Below are positions 1-7,980 of a stretch of DNA of 64,000 nucleotides, piece by piece. The number at the start of each line of letters is the position of its first letter. Position 1 is the first letter of the stretch. Both the position numbers and the translations under genes were made by a program. The notes under the pieces are model-generated. The model did no database searches. It was not told the DNA's origin and worked only from the letters and a program-made list of their open reading frames with translations. The stretch lies in assembly GCA_002923375.1 (NCBI GenBank), contig BEIJ01000004.1, forward strand, positions 1 through 64,000. Reading direction: 5' to 3'. The DNA comes from a bacterium HR33 (GTDB lineage Bacteria > Gemmatimonadota > Gemmatimonadetes > Gemmatimonadales > GWC2-71-9).

Positions 1-138
1 GGGAACCGGTCGCTGCGTGTCCGCCTCGCGGACCGTGCCGCGAATCGTACCGCGCTGCTGCGCCGCTCCCGGCGTCGCGTTCACGAAGGCGGCCAACGCC
101 GCCAGCGCAAACGCCGCCAACCAACCAGAACGCCTCAT
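1..138 (-). CDS. Exported protein with carboxypeptidase-regulatory-like domain, N-terminus only
   Basis: Only the first 46 codons lie in the window; the gene runs off the left edge. The start is ATG at 138-136, preceded by a strong Shine-Dalgarno (AAAGGAGGGGG). The N-terminus is a clear signal peptide: MRR, a hydrophobic Ala/Leu stretch, then a cleavage-like GAAQQ. It is followed by RGTIRGTVREADTQRPVP, the usual opening of a CarboxypepD_reg beta-sandwich. In this kind of organism that domain typically precedes a TonB-dependent receptor barrel or an exported adhesin-like protein. Which of these it is cannot be decided from the fragment. It is divergent from the plus-strand regulator at 598. 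Confidence 0.7.
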   Translation of the reverse strand, partial: MRRSGWLAAFALAALAAFVNATPGAAQQRGTIRGTVREADTQRPVP

Positions 139-597
139 ACAAGCCCCCTCCTTTCGCGGAGCACTCCCTTAATTGGAAAAGGCCTCAGGCCAGCTTGCCC
201 GAGCGCCAGCAGCCCTTGTACCCTCGGTTCAGCCGCCGGCGCACACAGCCAGCCTGTCACACTTAACTACGGGGGACCCGCCCCCCTCGCGAAGCACGCC
301 TAATTTTTGGAGGGCCCTATAGGCGTCAACCGGAAGCTCGCCAGCATCCCAACGGATATTTGTGAGCCACTTAACCTATTGTCTCCCAAGTAGTTAGGAA
401 ACAGTAATTAGTCTACTCCTAATAACTTCCTCATCTTTCCCGGGAGCCCATCCCGCCTTCATCCGGATCCTCTTCGGTAGGCCTTTGGAACCATAGGCGC
501 TATCTCTCGTAACGTAAGTCGCGCTCAAGGCGTATAAGAAAGTTGAGGGAATTGTTTCTAACCCAAGGAAGTATCCGACATAGCGTAGAGGAGGTTT
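139..597. other. Intergenic region between divergent genes, with an AT-rich part and an imperfect inverted repeat
   Basis: These 459 bases separate the leftward exported-protein gene from the rightward regulator at 598. I see no convincing gene or structural RNA. The part from about 300 to 597 is more AT-rich than the flanking genes. An imperfect 12-bp inverted repeat (388-399 and 417-428, 10 of 12 positions complementary, 17-nt spacer) could be an operator or a transcript hairpin. No clear -35/-10 pair was found for either gene. Confidence 0.4.
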
Positions 598-1440
598 ATG
601 GAAAGCGACCGCCGTGAGACCAGGTTGTACTTTGGAGTCTTCGACTTCGATCCCACCACGGGTGAGCTGCGCCGGGAGGGGGTGCCCGTCAAACTGCAGC
701 GTCAGCCGGCCCGAGTACTGAAGTGTCTCTTGGACAAACCGGGCCAAACCGTGCTCAGAGAATCGATCCGCCAGGCCGTGTGGGGCGACAAATTCGTGGA
801 TTTTGACAAGAGTCTAAATTTCTGTATCAGTCAGATCCGCCATGCCCTGGGAGACGACCCCCAATCTCCCACCTTCATAGAAACGATCCCCGGGGTGGGG
901 TATCGGTTTCGTGCACCGGTAAAGGTCTCCGAAGACTCGCACCGCTCCAGATGGAAACCATTTGTGCGACCTTCTCGGGTCGCTGCAGCGGTTGCCGCGG
1001 CCGCGGTTCTGACATTAGCGTCGGCCTGGGCTGCCAGTCAGTTCCGGAACTCCAAAGTGACGCTGGTGGTCCTCCCCTTCGAGCAGCTCGACATCGGAGG
1101 AACACCCCTGAAGCCGGACCTGGCTGCAGGTCTCGCGGAGGACCTGACCGCTGAGCTGGCGGCTTTAAAGCCCGGGCGAATCAACGTCATAGACCCCAGT
1201 GCCCTGGAGTCGGGAAGTATCCTCAGAGCGGAAGTCGACGGATCCCACTACGTGGTACGGGGGACACTCAGAAACGGTGCGGGCACTGTGCGAATCACGG
1301 TCCGGGTAGTACGGGCGAAAGACGGTGCCAACGTCTGGGTACAAGGCTTCGAAGTCGATGAACGAACGCTTCAAGGAGACCTGACTTCCATCTCGCGCTC
1401 GGTGGCGCACTCCGTGGCGCGGGCGGTAGCGGTAGAGTAG
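598..1440 (+). CDS. Membrane-anchored winged-helix transcriptional regulator (CadC/ToxR-like) with TolB/FlgO-like outer domain
   Basis: The 280-aa protein has three parts. An OmpR/PhoB-type winged-helix DNA-binding domain spans residues about 10-108, ending in the typical IPGVGYRF motif. A transmembrane segment lies at about 127-147. An extracytoplasmic domain at about 153-255 begins VTLVVLPFEQL and resembles the N-terminal TolB/FlgO-type fold. There is no receiver domain, so it should work as a one-component membrane regulator like CadC. Related proteins often carry TPR repeats after the TolB-like part; this one stops at residue 280 without them. The start follows a strong AGAGGAGG at 587-594. 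It converges on tadA with a 9-bp gap. The signal and targets are unknown. Confidence 0.75.
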   Translation: MESDRRETRLYFGVFDFDPTTGELRREGVPVKLQRQPARVLKCLLDKPGQTVLRESIRQAVWGDKFVDFDKSLNFCISQIRHALGDDPQSPTFIETIPGVGYRFRAPVKVSEDSHRSRWKPFVRPSRVAAAVAAAAVLTLASAWAASQFRNSKVTLVVLPFEQLDIGGTPLKPDLAAGLAEDLTAELAALKPGRINVIDPSALESGSILRAEVDGSHYVVRGTLRNGAGTVRITVRVVRAKDGANVWVQGFEVDERTLQGDLTSISRSVAHSVARAVAVE

Positions 1441-1449
1441 GCCGAACCC

Positions 1450-1911
1450 TCAGCGGAGACTGGCGAAGAATGCGCTGAGGAGTGCCCCGCACTCCTCAGC
1501 CATCACGCCGCCTCTGACCTCAGGCCGGTGATTCAAGCGAGGGTGTCGCAGGAGATCTTCCACGCTTCCGGCCATCCCGGACTTCGGGTCGTAAGCCCCG
1601 AAGATAACCCGGCTGACCCTGGCGAGTAGTATGGCACCGGCACATTGCGCACACGGCTCCAAGGTCACGTAGAGACTAGTACCTTCCAGCCGGTCCACGT
1701 TCAGCACCCGCAGCGCTTCCCTGATGGCGATGACCTCGGCATGCTGGGTAAGATCCCGGAGCGATACGGTCCGGTTGTGAGCCCGGCTCACAACCGCGCC
1801 GTACCGTACCACCGCCGCCCCCACCGGCACCTCTCCCGAGGCCGCAGCGCGCCGGGCTTCCTCCAGAGCCGCCTCCATACCGATACGGTCCTCCAGGGAA
1901 AGGGGGGCCAA
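1450..1911 (-). CDS. tadA: tRNA-specific adenosine deaminase (A34 to inosine)
   Basis: TadA deaminates the wobble adenosine of tRNA-Arg(ACG), and the zinc-site motifs are intact. HAE lies at residues 57-59 (His ligand and proton-shuttling Glu), and the PCAQC motif supplies Cys87 and Cys90, counted from the chosen start. The start is a TTG at 1911 because it lies 11 nt past the clpB stop and has GAGG 8 nt upstream; this gives a normal 153 aa. An ATG at 1878 is the alternative. A longer open frame to 2031 would overlap clpB by over 100 nt and adds no family sequence. The gene is the downstream partner of clpB. Its 3' end contains a strong hairpin (1474-1500). Confidence 0.9.
   Translation of the reverse strand: MAPLSLEDRIGMEAALEEARRAAASGEVPVGAAVVRYGAVVSRAHNRTVSLRDLTQHAEVIAIREALRVLNVDRLEGTSLYVTLEPCAQCAGAILLARVSRVIFGAYDPKSGMAGSVEDLLRHPRLNHRPEVRGGVMAEECGALLSAFFASLR
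1474..1500. terminator. Perfect 11-bp hairpin in the 3' end of tadA, between convergent genes
   Basis: Bases 1474-1484 (GCTGAGGAGTG) are the exact reverse complement of 1490-1500, with a 5-nt loop (CCCCG). The hairpin lies 34 nt past the stop of the plus-strand regulator and inside the last codons of tadA. Neither side has a T run, so it is not a canonical intrinsic terminator. It could still slow polymerase from the rightward regulator gene or protect the 3' end of the tadA mRNA. A second stem, 1448-1455 with 1473-1480, competes with it. Confidence 0.35.
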
Positions 1912-1921
1912 AACTTCGACC

Positions 1922-4567
1922 TCAGCGATCCCCGGCGGCAACCGCCGGTTCGGCGACCTCGGCCTCTTCCCCAGCGGGAATGCGGCTGAACACCAACTCG
2001 TCACCGGAGCGGTCCACCCTGACCGTATCACCGGAAACGAATCTGCCTTCCAGGATGGCCAAAGCCAGCGGATTCTGGATGGTACGCTGAATCAGGCGCT
2101 TGAGAGGCCGCGCCCCGTACACCGGGTCATAGCCTCGCTCCACCAGGAACTCCTTGGCTTGCGGGGTGAGCTCCAAACTCAATCCACGGTCTCGGAGGAG
2201 AGCCCTCACCCGATCGACCTGCAGCTCTACGATCTTCTCCAGATCGCCGCGGCCAAGCGGGCGGAAGACTATGATGTCGTCCACCCGATTGAGAAACTCC
2301 GGTCTGAAAGTCTGGCGGAGAGCCTCCATAACCCGGGCCGTTGCCTCCTCCCAGCGGTCCGCTCCCAGATCCAGCAGCCACTGGCTGCCGATATTGGAGG
2401 TCATGATAATCACCGTGTTCCTGAAACTCACCGTTCGGCCCTGGCTGTCCGTGAGCCTGCCGTCATCCAAGATCTGCAGTAGGATGTTGAACACGTCCGG
2501 ATGCGCTTTTTCGATCTCGTCGAACAGAATCACCGAATACGGCCGCCGGCGTACCGCCTCGGTGAGCTGGCCTCCCTCCTCGTAGCCCACGTAACCCGGA
2601 GGGGCGCCGATCATCCGGGCAACGGCGTGCTTCTCCATGTACTCCGACATATCCAGCCGCACCATCGCCCGCTCGTCGTCGAAGAGAAACTCCGCCAAAG
2701 CCCGGGCCGTTTCCGTCTTCCCCACCCCCGTCGGGCCGAGGAAGATGAAGCTACCTACCGGCCGGTTGGGATCCTGCAAACCCGCCCGCGAACGGCGCAC
2801 CGCGTTCGCTACAGCCTTCAAGGCCTCGTCCTGACCCACCACCCGACGGCCCAGCTCCTGCTCTAGACGCACCAGCCGCTCCCGCTCCGATTCGAGCATC
2901 TTGCTCACCGGAATCCCGGTCCACTTGGCTACGATCTCCGCCACATCCTCGGCGTCCACCTCCTCCTTGAGATACTTCACCTTGGCCTGAATCTCCGAAA
3001 GCTTCCGGTTCAGCGCCTCGATCTCCTTCTCCAGAGCGGGAATGGTACCGTATCGAATCTCCGCCGCACGGGTAAGATCCCCTTCCCTAGTCGCCTTCTC
3101 AGCCGCTATGCGGGCTTCCTCCAACGCAGCCTTCTTCTGGCGCAGCTCCGTGATCGCTTCCTTCTCCGCCTGCCACTGGGCCTTCATCGCCCGAGACTGC
3201 TCCTCAAGCTGGGCCAGCTCCCTGCGCACCGCCTCCAACCGCTCCCTGCTCGCCCGATCGGTCTCCTTGGCCAGCGCTTGTTCCTCGATCCTAAGCTGCA
3301 CCATCCTCCGCTCGATCTCGTCAATCTCCTGCGGCAAGCTGTCGATCTCGATCCTCAAACGACTAGCCGCCTCGTCGATGAGATCTATCGCCTTGTCCGG
3401 AAGATGACGATCCCCTATGTAACGATCCGACAGAGTCGCCGCAGCAATCAGTGCGTTGTCCGTAATCCGGACCCCGTGATGGACCTCGTAGCGCTCCTTC
3501 AAACCTCGCAAAATGGCGATGGTGTCTTCCACCGAAGGCTCGCCCACGAATACCGGCTGGAAGCGCCGCTCCAACGCCTTGTCCTTCTCGATATGCTTGC
3601 GATACTCGTCCAGCGTGGTTGCCCCCACCACCCGCAGTTCGCCCCGCGCCAGCGCCGGCTTCAACATGTTGGATGCATCCACCGCACCCTCGGCCGCACC
3701 CGCCCCCACAATCGTATGCAGCTCGTCGATGAACACGATGTAACGGCCCGGAGCGCTGGTGATTTCCTTGAGCACAGCCTTCAGACGTTCCTCGAACTCG
3801 CCCCGGTACTTAGCACCGGCCACTAGCTGCCCTACGTCCAGTACCAAGAGCCGCTTCCCCCGCAAAGACTCCGGCACATCACCGTTCACGATCCGCTGAG
3901 CCAACCCCTCCACTATCGCCGTCTTGCCCACCCCCGGCTCCCCGATCAACACCGGATTGTTCTTGGTCCTCCGGGACAGTACCTGTATCACCCGCCGGAT
4001 CTCGTCGTCCCGCCCGATCACCGGATCCAGCTTCCCCTGCCGCGCAAGCTCGGTTAGATCCCGAGTAAAACGCTCCAGAGCCTGATACTTCTGCTCGGGC
4101 TCCACGTCGGTAACGCGGTGACTGCCGCGCACCGCCGCCAGCGCCTGCAGCAAGGCGTCGTACTTTACCCCCCTCTGGCTCAACAACGCGCGAGCACTGG
4201 TGCCCGGGGTGTCCACCATGCCGAGCAACAAGTGCTCCGTCGAGATGTAGGCGTCTCCCAACTCCCGCGCCAAGCGGTCGGCACGGTCGAGCGACAACAC
4301 CAACTCCCGCGACATGGTCGGCTGCGCACCTGCGGCCCCCGATTGCACCGGCAAGCGCTCGAGCTCGCGCCTCAGCTCGCCCTTCAGCCACGCGATATCG
4401 ATCCCCACCTTTTGGAGCACGGGAACCGTAACGCCTTCCTCCTGCTCCAAGAGGGCATTGAACAAGTGGGCATCGTTGACCACCGGGTTTCCACGGGAAG
4501 CAGCCAGCCGCGTCGCATCCTGCAACGCCTCGGCGGCTTTCAAGGTCAGCCTTTCAGGTCCTATCAT
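1922..4567 (-). CDS. clpB: ATP-dependent disaggregase ClpB (Hsp100)
   Basis: This 881-aa protein rescues aggregated proteins together with DnaK. The ClpN domain covers residues about 1-145. The first AAA+ module has Walker A GEPGVGKT at 209-216 and Walker B ending VFIDE near 281. The charged coiled-coil M-domain, which separates ClpB from ClpA/ClpC, lies at about 405-535. The second AAA+ module has GPTGVGKT at 611-618, a DEIEKAH Walker B and a C-terminal VYGARPL sensor region. The start has AGAGGAA upstream. A TTGACA lies at 4655-4660 but without a convincing -10, and I see neither a CIRCE element nor a sigma32-like promoter. It is probably transcribed with tadA, whose start lies 11 nt after the stop. 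Confidence 0.97.
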   Translation of the reverse strand: MIGPERLTLKAAEALQDATRLAASRGNPVVNDAHLFNALLEQEEGVTVPVLQKVGIDIAWLKGELRRELERLPVQSGAAGAQPTMSRELVLSLDRADRLARELGDAYISTEHLLLGMVDTPGTSARALLSQRGVKYDALLQALAAVRGSHRVTDVEPEQKYQALERFTRDLTELARQGKLDPVIGRDDEIRRVIQVLSRRTKNNPVLIGEPGVGKTAIVEGLAQRIVNGDVPESLRGKRLLVLDVGQLVAGAKYRGEFEERLKAVLKEITSAPGRYIVFIDELHTIVGAGAAEGAVDASNMLKPALARGELRVVGATTLDEYRKHIEKDKALERRFQPVFVGEPSVEDTIAILRGLKERYEVHHGVRITDNALIAAATLSDRYIGDRHLPDKAIDLIDEAASRLRIEIDSLPQEIDEIERRMVQLRIEEQALAKETDRASRERLEAVRRELAQLEEQSRAMKAQWQAEKEAITELRQKKAALEEARIAAEKATREGDLTRAAEIRYGTIPALEKEIEALNRKLSEIQAKVKYLKEEVDAEDVAEIVAKWTGIPVSKMLESERERLVRLEQELGRRVVGQDEALKAVANAVRRSRAGLQDPNRPVGSFIFLGPTGVGKTETARALAEFLFDDERAMVRLDMSEYMEKHAVARMIGAPPGYVGYEEGGQLTEAVRRRPYSVILFDEIEKAHPDVFNILLQILDDGRLTDSQGRTVSFRNTVIIMTSNIGSQWLLDLGADRWEEATARVMEALRQTFRPEFLNRVDDIIVFRPLGRGDLEKIVELQVDRVRALLRDRGLSLELTPQAKEFLVERGYDPVYGARPLKRLIQRTIQNPLALAILEGRFVSGDTVRVDRSGDELVFSRIPAGEEAEVAEPAVAAGDR

Positions 4568-4680
4568 CGCTGCGGTTCCTCTGTACTAACGGTAAAAATC
4601 ACGGCAACTAAGATTGTCCGCTCCCCAATATGCAGAATGCGTACCAAGCCCCTCTGTCAATTTGACCCATCCGCGGCGCC

Positions 4681-4715
4681 AAAACAACAGGCGCCCCTGT
4701 GCCAAGGGGCGCCTG
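4681..4715 (-). terminator. Intrinsic terminator downstream of the sorting-domain gene
   Basis: On the minus strand an 11-bp perfect GC-rich stem (4705-4715 with 4688-4698) encloses a 6-nt loop. It is followed immediately by TTGTTTT (4687-4681). It ends transcription of the 4779-5204 gene and insulates clpB. Confidence 0.8.
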
Positions 4716-4778
4716 TGCAGATTGTCATCCTAACAAAATCAGTAACGCTGCGCCTCTCAGGCTGAAGGCGCAGGACCG

Positions 4779-5204
4779 TTACTTGATGATCGTCATCTTC
4801 TGTGTCTTGCGCTCGCCGTCGACCTCCAATTGATAGATATAAACCCCTGAGGCAGCTTCCCGGTCGGTACCCATGTACTTACCATCCCAGTAGGCCACGT
4901 ACTGACCGGTTCCGTTCCATTCCAAGCGCAGCTGGTCAAGTAGCTCGCCCGACCCCTGGAGAATAGGGATCGCCACCAACTGCGCCAGCACGTTGTAAAT
5001 TTTGAGGCTGACCACCGGCCGGTGGCCGTTGGCGAACTTGGATGCCGGGATCTGGAAAGGAATCCAGGTCTCGGGATTAAACGGATTCGGGTAGTTTCTC
5101 CCTAGCTGTACCTCGCCCGCTGCCTGGCCCTGTTGAGCCTCGAGGACCGCCGGCCTAACCACCACGAGCCCGAGCAATACAACCGCCCAGGCGACATACT
5201 TCAT
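4779..5204 (-). CDS. Small secreted protein consisting almost only of a type IX-like C-terminal sorting (FlgD-Ig-like) domain
   Basis: The 141-aa product has a signal peptide (hydrophobic residues about 5-20, cleavage-like VLEAQQG near 24). The single following domain has the hallmarks of a T9SS type A sorting domain: NYPNPFNPETWIPFQI near residues 37-52, LKIYNVLAQLV, W-(D)GKYMGTDREA, SGVYIYQLEV and a final QKMTIIK. Normally this domain is the tail of a large cargo protein; here it is the whole mature protein. The start follows AGGAG with an 8-nt spacer. The gene is monocistronic: a promoter-like element lies at 5281-5310 and an intrinsic terminator at 4681-4715. Function is unknown; it could be a periplasmic Ig-like protein that is not a T9SS substrate. 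Confidence 0.75.
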   Translation of the reverse strand: MKYVAWAVVLLGLVVVRPAVLEAQQGQAAGEVQLGRNYPNPFNPETWIPFQIPASKFANGHRPVVSLKIYNVLAQLVAIPILQGSGELLDQLRLEWNGTGQYVAYWDGKYMGTDREAASGVYIYQLEVDGERKTQKMTIIK

Positions 5205-5280
5205 TTTCCAGCTCCTAGTCTGACAAAACAGTGACGTTAGTCGCTCGCTCCTTCTGTTAGGACCCTATAACCCTGGTTTC

Positions 5281-5310
5281 AAGCTAGGATCGAGCCCGTC
5301 TTCCTGTCAA
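5281..5310 (-). promoter_or_regulatory. Candidate promoter of the sorting-domain gene
   Basis: The minus strand has TTGACA (5310-5305), an 18-nt spacer and TAGCTT (5286-5281), upstream of the gene starting at 5204. The -35 is a perfect match and the -10 is weak. A second TTGAAA/TAACAG pair overlaps downstream, so the exact promoter is uncertain. Confidence 0.35.
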
Positions 5311-5322
5311 GCTTTCCGCCTG

Positions 5323-7209
5323 TTAAGGATGCGCCTTTGGCCCCAGGCGTCGCACGTCGCCTTGGCGCATGGTGTACCCCTGGGCATCCATCCACTCCAG
5401 AAGGGGGATCAGGTATTTGCGCGACAACCCGAGCGGCTCCTTCAACTGGGCGGGTGTCGCCTCGCCCCGCTTCGCGATTTCTTCGGTGACCTTGGTCACC
5501 AACTGCTCCGCCGCTTCCCGGTGATAGTATTGGTCCTGCCCGATGCGCACCGCCGTGCCCTGCCTCACAAAGTACCCCAAGATTTCTCGTACCGAGCCCC
5601 CGCCATGCAGCTTCTCCAACTCCGGCAGGGGCCTGCCCTGGTACCCGCCCGCCTTCAGTTCCTCCTCTATCTGCCGCGCCACCGGCGCCAGTGCCTCCGG
5701 GATCGCTGCCAGATGACCGGCCAGGCTCGCCAGGCCCGAGTCGAACGACACCTTTCCTTCGTCCACCAGTTCCCGCAGGGCAGCCTCTGTCAGGCCAGGA
5801 TCGGCCACGCCGCGCCGCAGCAACTCCACCGGCATTCCCGGCTCCATCGGGCGACTTCGGTGATATTCGCCTAGGGCCTTCAGAACGGCGTCCTTGGCAG
5901 CTTGCAGGGCTCCGCTCTCCACTATTCGACCCCCCGCCACGGTCAGCCCCGCACTCCCAAGCTTTGCCAGCACGGCATTCAGGTCCTTGGGGGCGATCCC
6001 CACCCGCACAGGGAGTTCCTCCAGTGCAATCCCGCGCTCGCTCCGTGACCCGAGAAGGGCGAATGCCTTCAGCCGCGCCAGGCTGTCCCGATCGCCTAGC
6101 TCCGGCGCATTGAGAGGACGGCGCGGCCGGGGCGCAGGCCAGGGATCGACCACCACACAACCCCCGATCGTCGTCACCGGCGAAACCGAGCGGAGCACAC
6201 AGCGATCGCCCCATCTCGCGCACACGGGGGCTCGAAGTCTCAAGCGGGCGGGGCGTCCGGCGGCGCCGGGCGCGATCTCATTCTCCACCGGCGTAACCCG
6301 GGCCAGCACCTCGGCAGTCCCCAGATGAAGCCGCACCGCCGATCCCGATCTGAGCGGGCGCGCGCCGGGCAAGAGCGTTACCAGCACATCCAGCATCCTG
6401 GTCTCCCGCCAAGAGGGATCACTCACCACCACGCTGCCGCGCTGAGCTTGGCTTTTGTCCAGCCCTACCAGAGCCAGTGCGGTTCTGCGGCCCGGTTCCG
6501 CCACTTCCTGCGGCGTGCCGTGAACCTGTATGCTCCTTACCCGGGCGCGGTGTTCGCCGGGAAGTACCCTTACCTCGTCACCCACCGATACGCTGCCGCT
6601 CCAAGTGGTGCCGGTGACCACCGTCCCTGCGCCGGCCACGCTGAAAACACGGTCCACCGGCAGCCGGAAGAGATCGTCCCGAGCCCGTTCCCGCGCCCGG
6701 GAAGCAGCGCGGGAAAGCAGGAAGCGAAGCTGGTCTATACCCTCGCCCGTCACCGACGACACCATTACCGGTCCCTCCCAGCTCACCGAAGATCCGGCCA
6801 GTCGCTCGGTCACGTCGGCCGCAACCAGCTCCAGCCAGTCCCGCTCCGCTAGATCGGCTTTGCTGATCGCAACCACTCCGGCTTTTACGTCCAGCAGTTC
6901 GATTATCGAAAGATGTTCCTCGGTTTGTGGCATCACGCCTTCGTCCGCCGCCACCACCAGAAGCGCCACGTCTATCCCCGTAGCCCCGGCAACCATGTTT
7001 CGCACGAAGTCTTCGTGTCCGGGAACGTCAACTACCGAAGCGTGCATCCCGTCGTCCAGAGACAGCGGCGCGAACCCCAAGTCGATCGTGATTCCGCGAC
7101 GCTTTTCCTCCTCCCAGCGGTCGGTGTCTACCCCGGTAAGCGCCTTCACCAGCGCGGTCTTGCCGTGGTCCACATGCCCCGCGGTACCGATAACTACGTG
7201 TCTCGCCAC
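5323..7209 (-). CDS. selB: Selenocysteine-specific translation elongation factor SelB
   Basis: SelB is the EF-Tu-like GTPase that delivers Sec-tRNA to UGA codons marked by a SECIS hairpin. Residues 8-18 form the P-loop GTAGHVDHGKT; DVPGHEDFVRNM (61-72) and SKAD (116-119) are the G3 and G4 motifs. EF-Tu-like beta domains follow, and the C-terminal third contains the SelB winged-helix repeats, ending in the recognisable GLSRKYLIPLLEW motif and GDVRRLG. At 628 aa it has family length. It starts with GTG at 7209, overlapping the recO stop by 16 nt, which suggests translational coupling. It is the last gene of the btuFCDB-recO-selB run. No selA, selD or selC is visible in the window. Confidence 0.95.
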   Translation of the reverse strand: MARHVVIGTAGHVDHGKTALVKALTGVDTDRWEEEKRRGITIDLGFAPLSLDDGMHASVVDVPGHEDFVRNMVAGATGIDVALLVVAADEGVMPQTEEHLSIIELLDVKAGVVAISKADLAERDWLELVAADVTERLAGSSVSWEGPVMVSSVTGEGIDQLRFLLSRAASRARERARDDLFRLPVDRVFSVAGAGTVVTGTTWSGSVSVGDEVRVLPGEHRARVRSIQVHGTPQEVAEPGRRTALALVGLDKSQAQRGSVVVSDPSWRETRMLDVLVTLLPGARPLRSGSAVRLHLGTAEVLARVTPVENEIAPGAAGRPARLRLRAPVCARWGDRCVLRSVSPVTTIGGCVVVDPWPAPRPRRPLNAPELGDRDSLARLKAFALLGSRSERGIALEELPVRVGIAPKDLNAVLAKLGSAGLTVAGGRIVESGALQAAKDAVLKALGEYHRSRPMEPGMPVELLRRGVADPGLTEAALRELVDEGKVSFDSGLASLAGHLAAIPEALAPVARQIEEELKAGGYQGRPLPELEKLHGGGSVREILGYFVRQGTAVRIGQDQYYHREAAEQLVTKVTEEIAKRGEATPAQLKEPLGLSRKYLIPLLEWMDAQGYTMRQGDVRRLGPKAHP

Positions 7210-7955
7210 GGCAGTCTCTCCCAGAAATCCAACGCTTTGAACTCGCGGCCCTCGGCAAGATGGAAGCGAACGAATCTCGCCAAGAGACGGCGGTGCGCTG
7301 CCGCGTGCCGCGCCGAAAGGTTCACTGGGGAATCATACGAACCGGCGACCAAGTGCTGCAAAGCTTCCCGGTCGTCGCGACTCAGCAGCGCGGTCCTGCG
7401 GCCCGCGGCACAGGCCGAACAGACCAGACCACCGTCAGAGATGGAAAAACGCGCAGCTCCCGCTCCCAAGCTCCGGCCGTCTCTAGCGCAATAATCCAAC
7501 TGCGGCGCGAAGCCCAAAATTCTCACCAACTGCCACACCGCGCTCAGAGCGGCTTCGTCCAGTTTGACTGAGGTCACCTCCGCCAGCCGGTCGAGTTGAC
7601 GGGAGAGAAATTCAAACAGCCAAGCGTGCGGCTCTGCCGGAGCGCAGCGAAGAACCAGCTCTGTTAGCACCTGTGCCGCCGCATATCGCCGTACCTCGCC
7701 CGCAAGACCGGGGCGGAGCCGGAGTACCTCGAAACCCGCCAGAGTCTGCAGTTCCCTCGAGGGCTTGAGATACAAATGAGCGGTTCCCTCGCTCAGGATT
7801 TCCAATTGGGCCCCGAAGCGGCTCTTGGGCCGTCCCGCCCCTTTAGCGATAGCGCTCTGAATCCCGTAGTCGCGGGTTGCGAGCTTCACGATCTTGGAAG
7901 TCTCGCCGTACTTGATGGCATGGAGCACGATCGCCGGGGTGGAAACGAGGCCCAT
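7194..7955 (-). CDS. recO: DNA repair protein RecO
   Basis: RecO, with RecR, loads RecA onto SSB-coated single strands. The 253-aa product starts with an OB fold (TPAIVLHAIKYGETSKIV), followed by the helical domain. The usual four-Cys zinc finger is degenerate: one Cys in LDYCARDG and two in LVCSACAAG. The start chosen is ATG at 7955. The open frame extends upstream into btuB but carries no RecO sequence there. The gene begins 25 nt after the btuB stop and overlaps selB by 16 nt, so it belongs to the end of the cobalamin-uptake operon. Confidence 0.9.
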   Translation of the reverse strand: MGLVSTPAIVLHAIKYGETSKIVKLATRDYGIQSAIAKGAGRPKSRFGAQLEILSEGTAHLYLKPSRELQTLAGFEVLRLRPGLAGEVRRYAAAQVLTELVLRCAPAEPHAWLFEFLSRQLDRLAEVTSVKLDEAALSAVWQLVRILGFAPQLDYCARDGRSLGAGAARFSISDGGLVCSACAAGRRTALLSRDDREALQHLVAGSYDSPVNLSARHAAAHRRLLARFVRFHLAEGREFKALDFWERLPWRDT

Positions 7956-7980
7956 ACCCCAAAGATAATTTGCCCCGCTG

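Noticed and set aside
394-747. 117-codon minus-strand open frame upstream of and overlapping the regulator
   Set aside because: It overlaps the well-supported winged-helix gene by 150 nt on the other strand, shows no known domain and lacks a ribosome site.
4568-4680. CIRCE element or heat-shock promoter upstream of clpB
   Set aside because: I looked for the TTAGCACTC-N9-GAGTGCTAA pattern and a sigma32-like promoter and saw neither; the lone TTGACA has no matching -10.
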